Shown piece by piece: positions 1 to 10,528 of a stretch of 64,000 bases of DNA. The DNA comes from Gibbula magus (Eukaryota > Mollusca > Gastropoda > Trochida > Trochidae), in NCBI GenBank assembly GCA_936450465.1, contig OW388300.1:21329232-21393231 (forward strand). The letters run 5' to 3'. The position numbers and the translations under genes are program-made. The stretch's first letter is position 1, and each line of letters opens with the position of its first letter. The notes under the pieces are model-generated. The model did no database searches and was not told the origin of the DNA. It saw only the letters and a list, made by a program, of their open reading frames with translations.

Positions 1-2449
1 ATGTCATGTTAACATTAAGGGAGTGTGTAAATACACCATAATCTGCGTTTGAAAAATTGAAGCGGGAGAAGGGTAACTGATTTCGTGGGAGAAGGGTAAT
101 CTGTTGAGATAATGGAACACGGAGAAGGGTAACTTATAAATTTACTTTGAAGCATAGAACTACGCAGCCATACACACACTTATAACACACAGATAAATGT
201 TACATTCATCAAAATCTATGTCCACTTGACAGAAGGTGGTCTATTTCAATTGCCTGGAGTAAAATGTAGGTCTATGTGCTTAAATGATGTCATAAGTTTT
301 TCTCTGTTGTTATTGTACACTGAACATTCAAAACAATGGTAAGCTTTTTCAACATCAATTGGCACACATACAGTTTGGATCAGCTTTCATTCCAATTTTG
401 TCTAAGTCAAAGTTTAATGTGCTCACAACATATCGTAACTCTGAGTGCACACTGTATAATTTTCGTTTACCACATAAACAATATTGTGGAGCATAGACAT
501 ACTGATCAGTAATACATGCTTTAAAAACTGAGATACTTTCTGATTTGCGGACATTATTTGATAATTATTCCATGAACATATTGCCGATTGAATGAATGAT
601 TGTCTTGGCTGTTTAAGTCTCGAATAAAGAGTCACAATACGTTGGGAGTTATGTAAATTGTACTAAAGTTTGGACCAACGCTTTTGGTAAGATATTGGGG
701 AACCATTTGCTTTTGGACATTTGATTTCACTGACGTTTTCGTAATGGTTTCAAACCAGTTTTTAAGTATAGAATAGTACACCATAATTACAAATATTTAT
801 ATGTTATGAACATTCACGACAGCATAACACAGATGGCACCAAATTAATTCCGTTCTAGTCGCTCTTCCATAAGAAATATCTTACTCATAGGATAAGACCA
901 ATTGTAAACATTGACATATGAATTAAAATGTTGTTGTCAAAAATCAATTCAAAATTAGTTAGTATCAAGTGTCATCAAACAAAATTGATATGTGAACTGT
1001 ATATAAACTCACGTGCAAGAGAAACGTCCCCATACAAAATATTAGATATTTCAATCCTCGGGCGATAAATACGACTGAAACAGCGTATATATAATGTCTT
1101 CAGAACTCAACTATACCAAATAAGAATTTTCAAAACATTATCTGTTCATATTTCGGAGAAACACGTTTTAAGAAATCGTCACACACACACATATATATAT
1201 GTCATTTGTTAAATTGTCGCCAGAACATTTAATCTAAATTGTGTACTTCAAGCTAAGATGATTTTATAATGAAGCTAGACATTTTTACGGTGATCAAACC
1301 AGAATTTATTTTATTAAAACTAATTATCCTTGATTACATTAACATGCAAGTCTATGGAAATAACGTCACGCTGTCTGAATACTGTTTGCATCACTCTGTA
1401 GGATTCATTAATAAGGAATACTCACTTGAGAAGGGATTTGAATTGTTTCTCTCCAAATTTTATACCATTTTTTTGATGATTTTGGAAATATGTTTATTCT
1501 ATTTTAATTTGGAGGATCACCTTTTCTTCAATATCTTTGCAGGAATTGTGATACCTGGAAATAGTTGAGTCATGTTTTTATTATGCACTGACAATTTCAA
1601 GACTGCAGTTTTTCAGGGCTAGGAGCTGTGCATTATATTGAGAACAATCTATTTCAGTCTTCAATATTAAACAATATAAAACCTGATGAGCTACAGAGCC
1701 CATGGCTCTATTTTATACTGTTTTAAAAATGTAGGGACGTTTCTTTTGCACGTATATAGGTACTGTTTAATTACATATACAAATATAGTTTAAACTTTTA
1801 AAGGAAAAAATACTAATTTAGAACCATCCATTTTGACAACTGGAGCACATCTATCAGCATAACGTATTTGATGATAATAAACGCAGTAGTAGAACCTTCT
1901 AATTTTCACTAAATATATGTCGTGAGCAAACAGTCGTCAAATGTTTTTTTTTTATTGTCTATGTTGGTTTATATCACGCAACATACAAAGACCAAACTTC
2001 CTCTTGATATTGAGTTTAAGATGCTACGTATTTGATAAGTTGTGTCACGTATTTGATGAAATTCAGTGCCTCATAAACGGTTTTACTATACTTAAATAAC
2101 TTTGATATAATCTTTATTTGTCTTTTGAACTTTAACAAACATCTAAGTTACCCTTCTCCAATATTTGAGTTACCCTTCTCACATCAGAAAATATTTCTCC
2201 AGTTACCCTTCTCCGGCTTCAATTTTTCAAACGCAGATTATGATGTATTTACACACTCCCTAAATGTTAACATGACATCTACAGATTCCTTGGTGAATGC
2301 CCAAGGCATGCGCATTAATAATATGTAGGAAAGTACCCTAGTATACATGTGAAACGGATTAAAAGAAAATCTGCGATCAGCCATGTTATGACCAACCGCC
2401 ATTTTTGGAGTGGGTAACTGCAGTTACCCAACTCAGTGTAGTAGGGGTG
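1..2449 (-). mobile_element. Long-TIR non-autonomous DNA element, copy A (left end beyond window)
   Basis: This is a copy of the same element as the one at 8778-13385, in opposite orientation. Bases 1-150 match the reverse complement of about 13070-13210. Bases 660-1170 match the reverse complement of about 12300-12870. Bases 1890-2449 match the reverse complement of 8778-9300. The right terminus ends in TAGTAGGGGTG at 2439-2449. Near each end are three copies of GAGAAGGGTAACT or its complement (about 66, 92 and 120; about 2146, 2169 and 2201), probably transposase-binding repeats. No transposase reading frame was seen, so it looks non-autonomous. The outermost part of its left terminal repeat lies outside the window. 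The superfamily is not recognised. Confidence 0.75.
1530..1716 (+). mobile_element. 3' end fragment of tandem-core (Helentron/pearl-like) element
   Basis: The stretch ends with CTGATGAGCTA followed by the short hairpin AGAGCC-CAT-GGCTCT and ATTTT. This is the same terminus as in the fuller copies ending at about 10528, 21269, 44673 and 62572. The upstream 150 bp (GGAATTGTGATACCTGGA, then a stretch like TTTCAGTCTTCAATATTAAA) also matches parts of the copies near 38.6 kb and 10.45 kb. No left end or tandem core is present here, so this is a truncated copy inside element A. Confidence 0.6.
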
Positions 2450-2509
2450 ACCAATATTTCCCCTCAAAACGAGTGTATAACTATTTTATATTGCAACACG
2501 GAGTATTTA

Positions 2510-2657
2510 GTTGTTACGTAACGCCCGGGTTCTAATAGAGACCCGGGTACTATTGGAGACCCGGGTTGTATTTACCTCAGCACCCCTTACCCCCCAGGTT
2601 GTATTGGAGGTCCGGGTTCTATTAGAGGCCCGGTTTGTATTAGAGGAAATACGGTAT
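2510..2657. repeat. Fragment of GAGGAAATACGGTAT-ended repeat with CCCGGG-rich units
   Basis: Five degenerate 15-25 bp units of the form (G/T)TCTATTAGAGACCCGGG are followed by the terminus TAGAGGAAATACGGTAT. The same terminus and unit type recur at 35512-35956, 59488-59777 and 60227-62715, so this is one copy of an interspersed family. The left terminus is not recognisable here. Short reading frames through it are translations of the repeat. Confidence 0.6.
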
Positions 2658-2769
2658 GTGCATGTGATGCACTGTGATATGTCCTCCGCTCCAACTTTCA
2701 ATTCAATCTAGTCATCTTACCCTTATTTTTCACTAATGCCAGAGACAACCCAAAACGGACAATCCAAAA

Positions 2770-3300
2770 AGGTTAATATATTAGAATAAATGAACTTGTT
2801 TCCATGTAGCCCATTAGTTCAAACTGAGTCCTTTTTTCTGATTTCATTGTTGAAATGTTTTCCATGGAAATCAGAAACTACATCTGAAAAGGTTCCTAAC
2901 CTCCATATGCACTTAGTCCAAATTGTTTCCATGGAAACCAGAACAAATATAAAAATCACAATCATTTAAGTAGCAAAAAGGCACCATGCCAAGACTAGGT
3001 GACTACCCACAAACCAATTCTCATAAAATAATACTCCATAGATTTTGAAAAGGTCCCTACCCCCACATGCACTATTTTCAAACTGTTTCCATGGAAACCA
3101 GAAAAAAAATATAATTCAGAATAATCTAAATAGCATAAGGCACCACTCTACCACTAGGTCTAGCCACATACCAAGTTTCGTAAGAAAATGAAGGGTGTTT
3201 GAAATATGGCTCGGAAACGAAAGCATTTCGGAAAGACGGAATGACGGACGGAGGCGAAAACATTATGTTTCCCGCAAAGCTTTGTGGGGGACATAAAACA
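2770..3300. repeat. Degenerate tandem repeat with TTTCCATGGAAA palindromes
   Basis: About three units of roughly 150 bp carry the self-complementary motif TTTCCATGGAAA (near 2857, 2927 and 3086). Each is followed by a stretch ending in AAGGCACCA and a GT-rich part. The right side ends with GACGGACGGA and TTTGTGGGGGACATA. Related units occur at 9470-9850. No coding content was seen. It probably belongs to an interspersed element with a tandem core, but its ends were not defined. Confidence 0.45.
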
Positions 3301-5310
3301 TAACCGTTTTAGTATCCATGCACAACTTCAGACCCGTGCCAGTTATATCCGGACTTAGTATATAGATGTAGCATGTAGAACAATACAGAACTATTGCCAA
3401 CTATCCAAACACAAAGTATCAATGTTCAGATATGAAATATGTTCAGATATATGAAATCATACAAGCAAAATAAAATCAACAACTTGTATATAGTATGCAT
3501 TCGAACAGATTATGTTGATACAGCGGACAGATTCAATGTTTCCAGAAGTACATGACAAATATGCGGCACGGACCCCTATCTACTAGAATCTCATATTTGA
3601 ATACGATAACATGCATCTATTTGAAATCAAATTTAAAGTCGGATATCAATTGCCGTTCCAAAATAAAAGTCATCTATAAAGTAATGTGTCCAACTTATCA
3701 AAATCATACACGACCAAACAAAAACTCAAAGATTCCGAATTGGGTATATTATTAAAACAAATACTATGAAGAACATATTCCCTCTGCAACGCGCAATTTC
3801 AGTCAGTCTCTGTGAGCAGTTGAATGTTTGGACGTGATTGTAGAACATTATGAAAGAATCATTTTGTTTCATTCCTAATTCACACCGTAGGAACATGTAC
3901 GCCTGGAAATTGTTACTCAACGGAAGTGAACGAATTTCTCTGCGAGAGTCCAGTTTGTTTTTGTGCATTTGGTGTAGGAATTGTTTGATAAATCGGTTTT
4001 CAGGTACTTCTGACAAAAGATACTTCAGGCTGTAAAATAGTAGACATTAGTAAACAAAAAGTTGGTTTTTGAAATGAGAAGCTGAACAGAACTAGCTTAC
4101 AAGAGACAGTTTTATGTGAGGCTGCATGCCGAACAAATTTATTTGCACACTAATGCGGTCGATATATTGTTTTAAAACAAACATACGATTTTTTCAAGTA
4201 TATGTCCAAAAAGGCTGATACATATTTATCAAAACTAGAAATTTTAGTAAAAATCCAACGAATAGTTACGGAGATATTTACATTCAATGACTGCTGGTAT
4301 AATATCGTAGTGAACACGTGAACTAAGGAAAACACCAAGTGGCTGTAATTCGTTCATCACCCCCGTTAGTAACTCGTTCACTTTGTTTTGACACCACGTG
4401 TGGTTCAGGGGTTCTATAATAAGTCTCAATATTTGGCATATATGTTCATATATGCATATTTAACAACATGGTAAAAAAATATATGAATATTTTTATGGAT
4501 TTTCTGAAAGCAAGGTAATATCAAACACACGTAGGTTCCACATGCGAAATTCGTCTCCTAAATTGTGATCTAACAGTCGACTGAGGGCACATAATGACAT
4601 CATCTTTCGTCTACATCTTCATTGGTGTCTACCATTTTACAGCCTGAAACATTGTTTCTTATAAATACCTCAAAACCGTTTATCCAACAAAATCCTACAC
4701 CAAATGCACAAAACTAAACTGACCTCTCGCAGAGAAATTCGTTCACTTCCCTTGAGTAACAATTTCGAGGCGTACACGTTCCTACGGTGTGTTATTTTAC
4801 CGTCGGTTTTATCTTGAAAATGTATGCCGGTCACGTGACCTTGTTTCCTCCAATCGGTAAGAAGCATGCTGCTTTCATTTCAAAGTATAAATCAATGAAA
4901 TTACATGAACGCGGATACATGCTGCAAGGATTTACCATACGATGCATCTTCAAGAAGAGATTTGAAATTTGATTTTTCGTTTCAACTTTAAATGAATTAT
5001 AAAAATATAAAAAAATATATTTTTCTAAAGGAAAATGCTAAATGGACAAGATATGTTTCAAAGGAAATCTAAATTGCTTTCATTTCAGTCGTAAATAGTA
5101 AGTTACCAATACAATGTTACAAAGCTCGTTGATCTGAATGTTTATAGGTCAAAGGATCTCTGCAGTCCCTGATCTTGCTACCGGTGAGGCGCGCTCCTAT
5201 ATAATATTTGAGTGACACAGTTTTTACGTATCTATGTTATATGTACTTTTACAAGTAGGCCTATTCCATATAAAAAGATTCAGTTATTTGATATAGTATT
5301 TCTATGCTCA
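3300..5310. other. Gene-free stretch with a large inverted repeat
   Basis: No credible gene was found. The main structure is an imperfect inverted repeat: about 3880-4048 pairs with about 4630-4797. Matching blocks include ACACCGTAGGAACATGTACG against its complement near 4776-4795, and the CTCTGCGAGAG/CTCTCGCAGAG block. The spacer is about 580 bp. It is probably a foldback or MITE-type element. The short reading frames inside are too short and unlike any known protein. Confidence 0.45.
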
Positions 5311-5342
5311 GAGACCATAACATTATGTAATGTTATGGTCTC
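5311..5342. repeat. Perfect 15-bp-stem hairpin
   Basis: GAGACCATAACATTA and its exact complement TAATGTTATGGTCTC are separated by two bases. It stands alone in AT-rich DNA, with no following T-run or adjacent gene, so a terminator role is not suggested. It may be the trace of an excised or collapsed palindromic element. Confidence 0.8.
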
Positions 5343-6764
5343 CGCTATGCCGAAAGAAGTTGTTTAAAATTTGAAATGAATACATATATGAAGAGGAAAT
5401 ATTTGAAACTACACTAAATCATATTAAAAGAAAAGTTATTAACATTTGATTCAACTAAAATAGCTATTCTTTGGTTTCAATGGAGACATAAACACTACGT
5501 CATACCTGCATTCTGCCCCAGTCGTGAATGATTAAAATTTCTGCTTCCAACGTCCAGTGAGCTCCACCAATCAAGAGAACAATGGTCCAGCTTGGGGGAT
5601 CAGTGGACAGTCCTCGTGCCCCCTGTATCAGCCTCCTCCCCCCCCCCCCCCCCCCCCCATTGTTACAAAAAGAACTCAGTATTTCTGGGAGTTTGAAATT
5701 CTTTGGGTTTTATTTGGTCGGCCACCTTTATAAACAAAATCTGGGACTTAATTTGTACCATTCACAATTCATTTAAAGATAAACATACTGACTTGCACAT
5801 GAAGTTTTATTCGTTTGACTCACTCTATTATAAGTAGGTAATTGGAGGTCAGTTTTCTGTCCTTTATTTATTAGGGATAATCCTGTTTGGTTGGACATAC
5901 TTTGGGATTATATGGGATATATTATATATTCATTTAAAACGAAGTTACGCGAACATTAGGATAGTTTTTTTAAAATAGTAGTTTGATGGTACAAGTCTTC
6001 AAAAGTTTACTAATTTACAAAAAGTCTCAAATAGTTTAGAAACAAAAACCAAGAATTGTTAACGTCAGATTTCAAATGCGCTCGAACGCAGCCGGCTGAA
6101 TCCCGAGAAAAGTGGTGTAATGAAAAAGCCCGTGCAAATCTATTGGCGACTTCACGGAACAGAGGTGAACGAAAATCACAACTGTTCAAAGAGGGTGTTT
6201 TCTGGTCGATCAAACGTTCTAGCACATACATTACACCAATAATTAGAAACTTTCTATACTTAATAATAGTAAATATACATCTAAAACGATATTGACAATC
6301 AATAATTTAAGCATAATTTAGAAATCAAAGCAAAAGCATTTCGATTCAGTGCAAAGTTATTTCAGTAAAACAAAATGAAAAGGCGTGTTTTGATTTTGAT
6401 TGAAAACATATTTTATCCATTTAAGAAATGGATTGGGCATAAGTTATAAACTTATAGAAGCCCTCTCCACATAATCGACGAATATTTGACAAGGTTTTAT
6501 TTTCTTTGATTTAATTATTGAGTTTTCTTTTTATGCATATCCCACAAAACATACAACTTTTCATTTCTAAGTTGTTCAGAGAGCGTTGCCAAACAATGTT
6601 TTTACTCCAAATGGCACTTAATGATGATGATAAATTTTTTACTGTTTGTTACAATGATTTTACACCATTTGAAGCTCAAATAATCTAATGTTGTATATTA
6701 TGTTGAAGTGCCTAACCCTTCTAAGTGAGTTCTGTGATATAGTTTTGGATATGTTTGTATTGCA
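5343..6764. other. AT-rich intergenic DNA with one poly-C tract
   Basis: No gene, RNA or clear repeat was recognised. A run of about 21 C residues lies at 5638-5658. The two overlapping 70-80 codon frames near 6010-6295, one per strand, match no known family and have no supporting splice structure or neighbours. Confidence 0.4.
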
Positions 6765-7534
6765 TACATCGTGTTTCATAAAATTGTATTTGGTTTTAAT
6801 ATGTTCAACACACGATATGTGCTGATTTCAGTTCAAATAATTTCAATCAGCTAGCATATTCATCCCCACTCTCTAAATACATTATAATTTGTAGTTTCCA
6901 ATTAAATCGAGCAACATCATTATACAAGTGCTTCAAGTGCTAACAAAACAGAAACTACACGCCCCATGTACATGCATAGTATTTATAAGACCTATTCAAT
7001 TTTTATACACTATATATAGCCCCGTTCATGCGCCACTGTTTGCATACATGTGCAGAAATACACATATAGGTATATTTACATAGGTATGTAAATGTGGCGC
7101 ATGAACGCAATTGCATACATATGTATATTTGCATGGTATGCAAATTTGCACTGAGTCAAGAGGTAGTGCAAATGTATTATTGCACATGTGCAATTTTGCA
7201 CAGTATGCATATTTGGCGCATGAACGCAAATACTGATTTACACACATAAGCAAAGAGAGAGAGGTACCGAATGATGAACATGATCATGACTGGTCTTGCA
7301 CAGCCTTCGTGTCCTCTAGCAAGCATGACAAGAGCATATCCATGGCAGCAGAGAGGGGAAGCTACATGTAAATCAACATATCTCATGATGATTATGGGCA
7401 TTGTTAAATCAAAACCTACAATAGACTTGTATACAAGTTTCATTCAGGATCAAAGCACGTATGTTATGAATATGTGACTGAGAGACATTTTAATTATGTT
7501 TTTAACAAAAGGATCAGGACATCCTATAATTTGT

Positions 7535-7920
7535 CTATTTACCTTTCCAAGATCTCAGAGTTTGCAAAGATACGAGCATAATATGCTCTTCCCAGTTAGC
7601 CCACCATAATTCAAAATAACAGAAAACGTGCAACACAATCGAATAAAACCCCTTTCGATTAAGATAGTCCCCATGATTCCGTGAAGGTGCAATAATAGGG
7701 ATGTGTGACCGATCTATGGACCCTGAACAATGTGGAAAACCCCAAATCTGCTCAGAATCCATCAGAACCTCCCGCAGTTCACCCCCTTCTGGAAACTTGA
7801 TGACTTCAGGCGCCATATTCTCCATCAAAGCATTGCAGATTCCTTAACACCAAAGAGACGAGCAACATTTCTATATTCAGCTGTTATTGCAAACCAGACA
7901 TTTAATTTGTATTGGTCTGA
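7535..7920 (-). pseudogene. HARBI1-like (PIF/Harbinger) transposase fragment
   Basis: The minus strand reads a fragment typical of Harbinger DDE transposases. A WFAITAEYRNVARLFGV-like segment (about 7920-7860) resembles the helix-turn-helix-adjacent WFLATGESYRSIAHLFGVS block of the family. It is followed by FPHCSGSIDRSHIPIIAP, which matches the conserved GAIDGTHIPI block carrying the first catalytic Asp, then the NRKGFYSIVL segment. The frame changes near 7835 and a stop falls between the two parts. Later catalytic blocks (the VGWPGSVHDARV type) are not intact: only a corrupted stretch reading roughly WANWEEHIMLVSLQTLRS is seen in their place. It is about 100 codons against roughly 350 in complete family members, so it is a dead copy. 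Confidence 0.75.
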
Positions 7921-8035
7921 TTTTCCAGGGATCCAGACAGTTGTGCTTATATATAGATATACAAGGAGTCAAAAGATTCTTGTGACATCAATTATTCATT
8001 TGTGAAATTTTGAACCACATGGTTCTTAGCATTCT

Positions 8036-8460
8036 CTTCCAACAGAGGTTACTCCTTTCGGATTTTCGATCCTACCCTCTGTTGTTTTACGCTTGAAATC
8101 GGGGGCAGAAAGGGAGTGTTCTATTGATCTATTGAACTACTGATCATAAACATACCTATAAATAAAGAAGACCAAACCAGAAACAAATACCAAAAAACAG
8201 TTCACTTGCGTTATTACATCAGACATATTCGAATGACACACGCTAATGAGCAAGACCTTTCAGAGTAAAATGCCTAGATCTCTGAAGTCACTCGGTCGAC
8301 ATGGCCACTTAAAGATGAGTTTTCATTGGTTAAGAAGCAGGGATACGGAATGAGATTTCTCTTTCCAACGCTATGGGACTTTGGTTCTGCTCTCGATTTC
8401 AAGCGAAAAACAACAGAGGTTAGGATCGGAAATCTGAAGGGAGTAACCTCTGTGGGAGGA
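8036..8460. mobile_element. Inverted-repeat insert within the Harbinger element
   Basis: Bases about 8036-8103 and 8391-8460 are reverse complements with few mismatches. They share the block AACAGAGGTTACTCC, a GATTTTCGATCCTAACCT-like block, TCTGTTGTTTT and GCTTGAAATCG. The spacer is about 290 bp with no coding potential. This looks like a MITE that entered the Harbinger copy. Confidence 0.55.
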
Positions 8461-9469
8461 GAATGGGTTCTTAGAACTGTTTCTGAAACTATTACTGATG
8501 ACCATCTATGTCATCATCATAAAGGGAAACATCTCCTTTGTCTCCGCAGTACACCAGTGTCTACATGACCAAGGTTTGCGCTTAAATGATGGAAACTGAA
8601 ATTTACCCTATCAAAATACATACCATCAGATGGCGCATGAACGCATAGCAAATTTTGCATATACACACCTGAGTATATTTACATAGTGTGTATTTTTGCA
8701 TACGGTGCACATTTTTGGCGCATGAACGGGGCTGTCTATTTGACAAAATTACGTTTGACTATTGACGCGCGCCACATCACCCCTACTAGACACTGAGTTG
8801 GGGTAACTCCAAAAATGGCGGCTGGTCAAAACATGGTTGATCGCAGATTTTCTTTTAATCCATTTCACATCTATACTAGGGTACTTTCCTAAATGTTATT
8901 AATGCGCATATCTTGGGCATTCACCAATGAATCTGTAGATGTCATGTTAACCTTTAGGGAGTGTGTAAATACATCGTAATCTGCGTTTGAAAAATTGAAG
9001 CGGGAGAAGGGTAACTTGAGAAAAAAATTTCTGATATGAGAAGGGTAACTCAAATATTTGAGAAGGGTAACTTAGATGTTTGTTACAGTTCAAGAGACAA
9101 ATGAAGACTACATCAAAATAGTAAAACCGTTATGAGGTACTGAATTACACACTGAATTATGTGACAGAATTCATCAAATACGCAATGTGGCATCTCAAGC
9201 TCAATATCAAGAAGAAGTTTGTTCTTTGTATGTTGCGTGATATAAACCAACACGAGACGATATAAAATTCATGTGTTGACTGTTTGCTCACGACATATAT
9301 TTAATGAAAACTAGAAAGTGTTTTTACCCGTAAAAACAGATGTCTCCCCCTTCCTCAAATGCTCCAAACCTCAAAACAATACTTTCATAAAGCACCATTA
9401 ATGTTCTCTGTATAATTCAACTTGAATAAATAACCTATTAACTCCACAATTGTCGCAAACAAAATATTA

Positions 9470-9850
9470 GTTCAAATTGTTGCATGGAAATAAAATAAAA
9501 ATAAATTTAAATTATCTCTAACCCCCAAAAGGCACATCTGCATGGTATGGAGAGGCAGCATACCAGGTTTGGTGATGATTGGTCACATAGTTTTAGAGAT
9601 CTGCTACGGAAACAAATACACCCTTGAAAAAGACTAAAACCAAATCGGTGCCATGGAAATAAAAAAAATAAAATAAAATAAAATCTCTAACCCCCAAAAG
9701 GTACATCTACACGATATGGAGAGACAGTATACCAAGTTTGGTGATGATTGGTCACATAGTTTTAGAGATCTGCTCCGGAAACGAAATGGGAACGCCAACG
9801 CCGACGCCAACGCCAACGCCAACGCCAACGCCAACGCCGACGCCGACGGG
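9470..9850. repeat. 160-bp tandem dimer followed by (AACGCC/GACGCC)n microsatellite
   Basis: Two adjacent units (about 9470-9625 and 9630-9785) share long exact stretches, including CTCTAACCCCCAAAAGG and TTGGTGATGATTGGTCACAT. They are followed at about 9788-9850 by ten hexanucleotide units AACGCC or GACGCC. The minus-strand alanine/leucine-rich reading frame over this stretch is a translation of the microsatellite, not a gene. Confidence 0.7.
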
Positions 9851-9966
9851 AACTCAAGATGGATGGTCCTAAATTTGTATGTTTTTCCTTAGATATTTAG
9901 ACACTATTTTTATATGTAATTTAACTGTACATATACTCACAAACAAAAGAAACGTGCCCACATTTT

Positions 9967-10528
9967 TAGCTCATCAAGCCTGAAAGGCGTCCGGCGTCCG
10001 TCCGTCCGTCCGTAAACTTTTCACTTTTTCGACTTCTTCTCCAGAACCAATGACTCCACAGAGGTGAAATTTTATGTGCAGACTCCTTGGCCAATGGGGA
10101 TTCTAAATTGTAGATTTCGTGACCCCGTGACCTCAAATGGGGTCACAGGGGTCACATCCTTAAAAACCTATTTTCATCTTCTTCTCCAGTTCCAAAAGGT
10201 CTAAAGAGCTGAAAAGTTGTGTGCAGACTCCTTGGTCAATGGGGATTCTAAATTGTAGATTTGGTGACCCTGGCCTGGGACCCCAAGTAAAGGCCTCTCA
10301 GGCCATGACCTAACAACCTATTTTCATCTCCTCCAAAACAAAGAGACCTAGAAGGCTGTAATATTGTGTGCATATTCTTTAGCCAATGGGGATTCTTAAT
10401 TGTAGATATGGTGACCCTGTGGTGCCCCAAATAAGGGCCTCAAGCCATGACCTAATCATCTATTTCAGTCTTCATCATTAAACGATATAAACCCTGATGA
10501 GCTACAGAGCCCATGGCTCTATTTTTTA
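9967..10528 (+). mobile_element. Tandem-core (Helentron/pearl-like) element, short copy
   Basis: It starts with TAGCTCATCA(A/G)GCCTGAAAGG and a run of GTCC units, followed by about three units of 115-145 bp with the motif TTGG(C/T)CAATGGGGATTCTA. It ends with CTGATGAGCTA and the AGAGCC-CAT-GGCTCT hairpin. It lies within long-TIR element B and is therefore younger than B. It is non-coding. Confidence 0.75.

Larger units (their letters stand above)
7018..8733 (-). mobile_element. PIF/Harbinger-type DNA transposon, degraded
   Basis: The ends form an 18-bp perfect inverted repeat, AGCCCCGTTCATGCGCCA and its complement (7018-7035 and 8716-8733). Internal copies of TGGCGCATGAACGC lie near 7093, 7213 and 8632, so the terminal motif is repeated subterminally at both ends. 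The interior holds a broken HARBI1-like transposase on the minus strand (7535-7920). The assignment to PIF/Harbinger rests on that transposase. The target-site duplication could not be made out with certainty. Confidence 0.75.

Noticed and set aside
9634..9834. Ala/Leu-rich minus-strand frame with a hydrophobic start
   Set aside because: It is a translation of the (AACGCC/GACGCC)n microsatellite.
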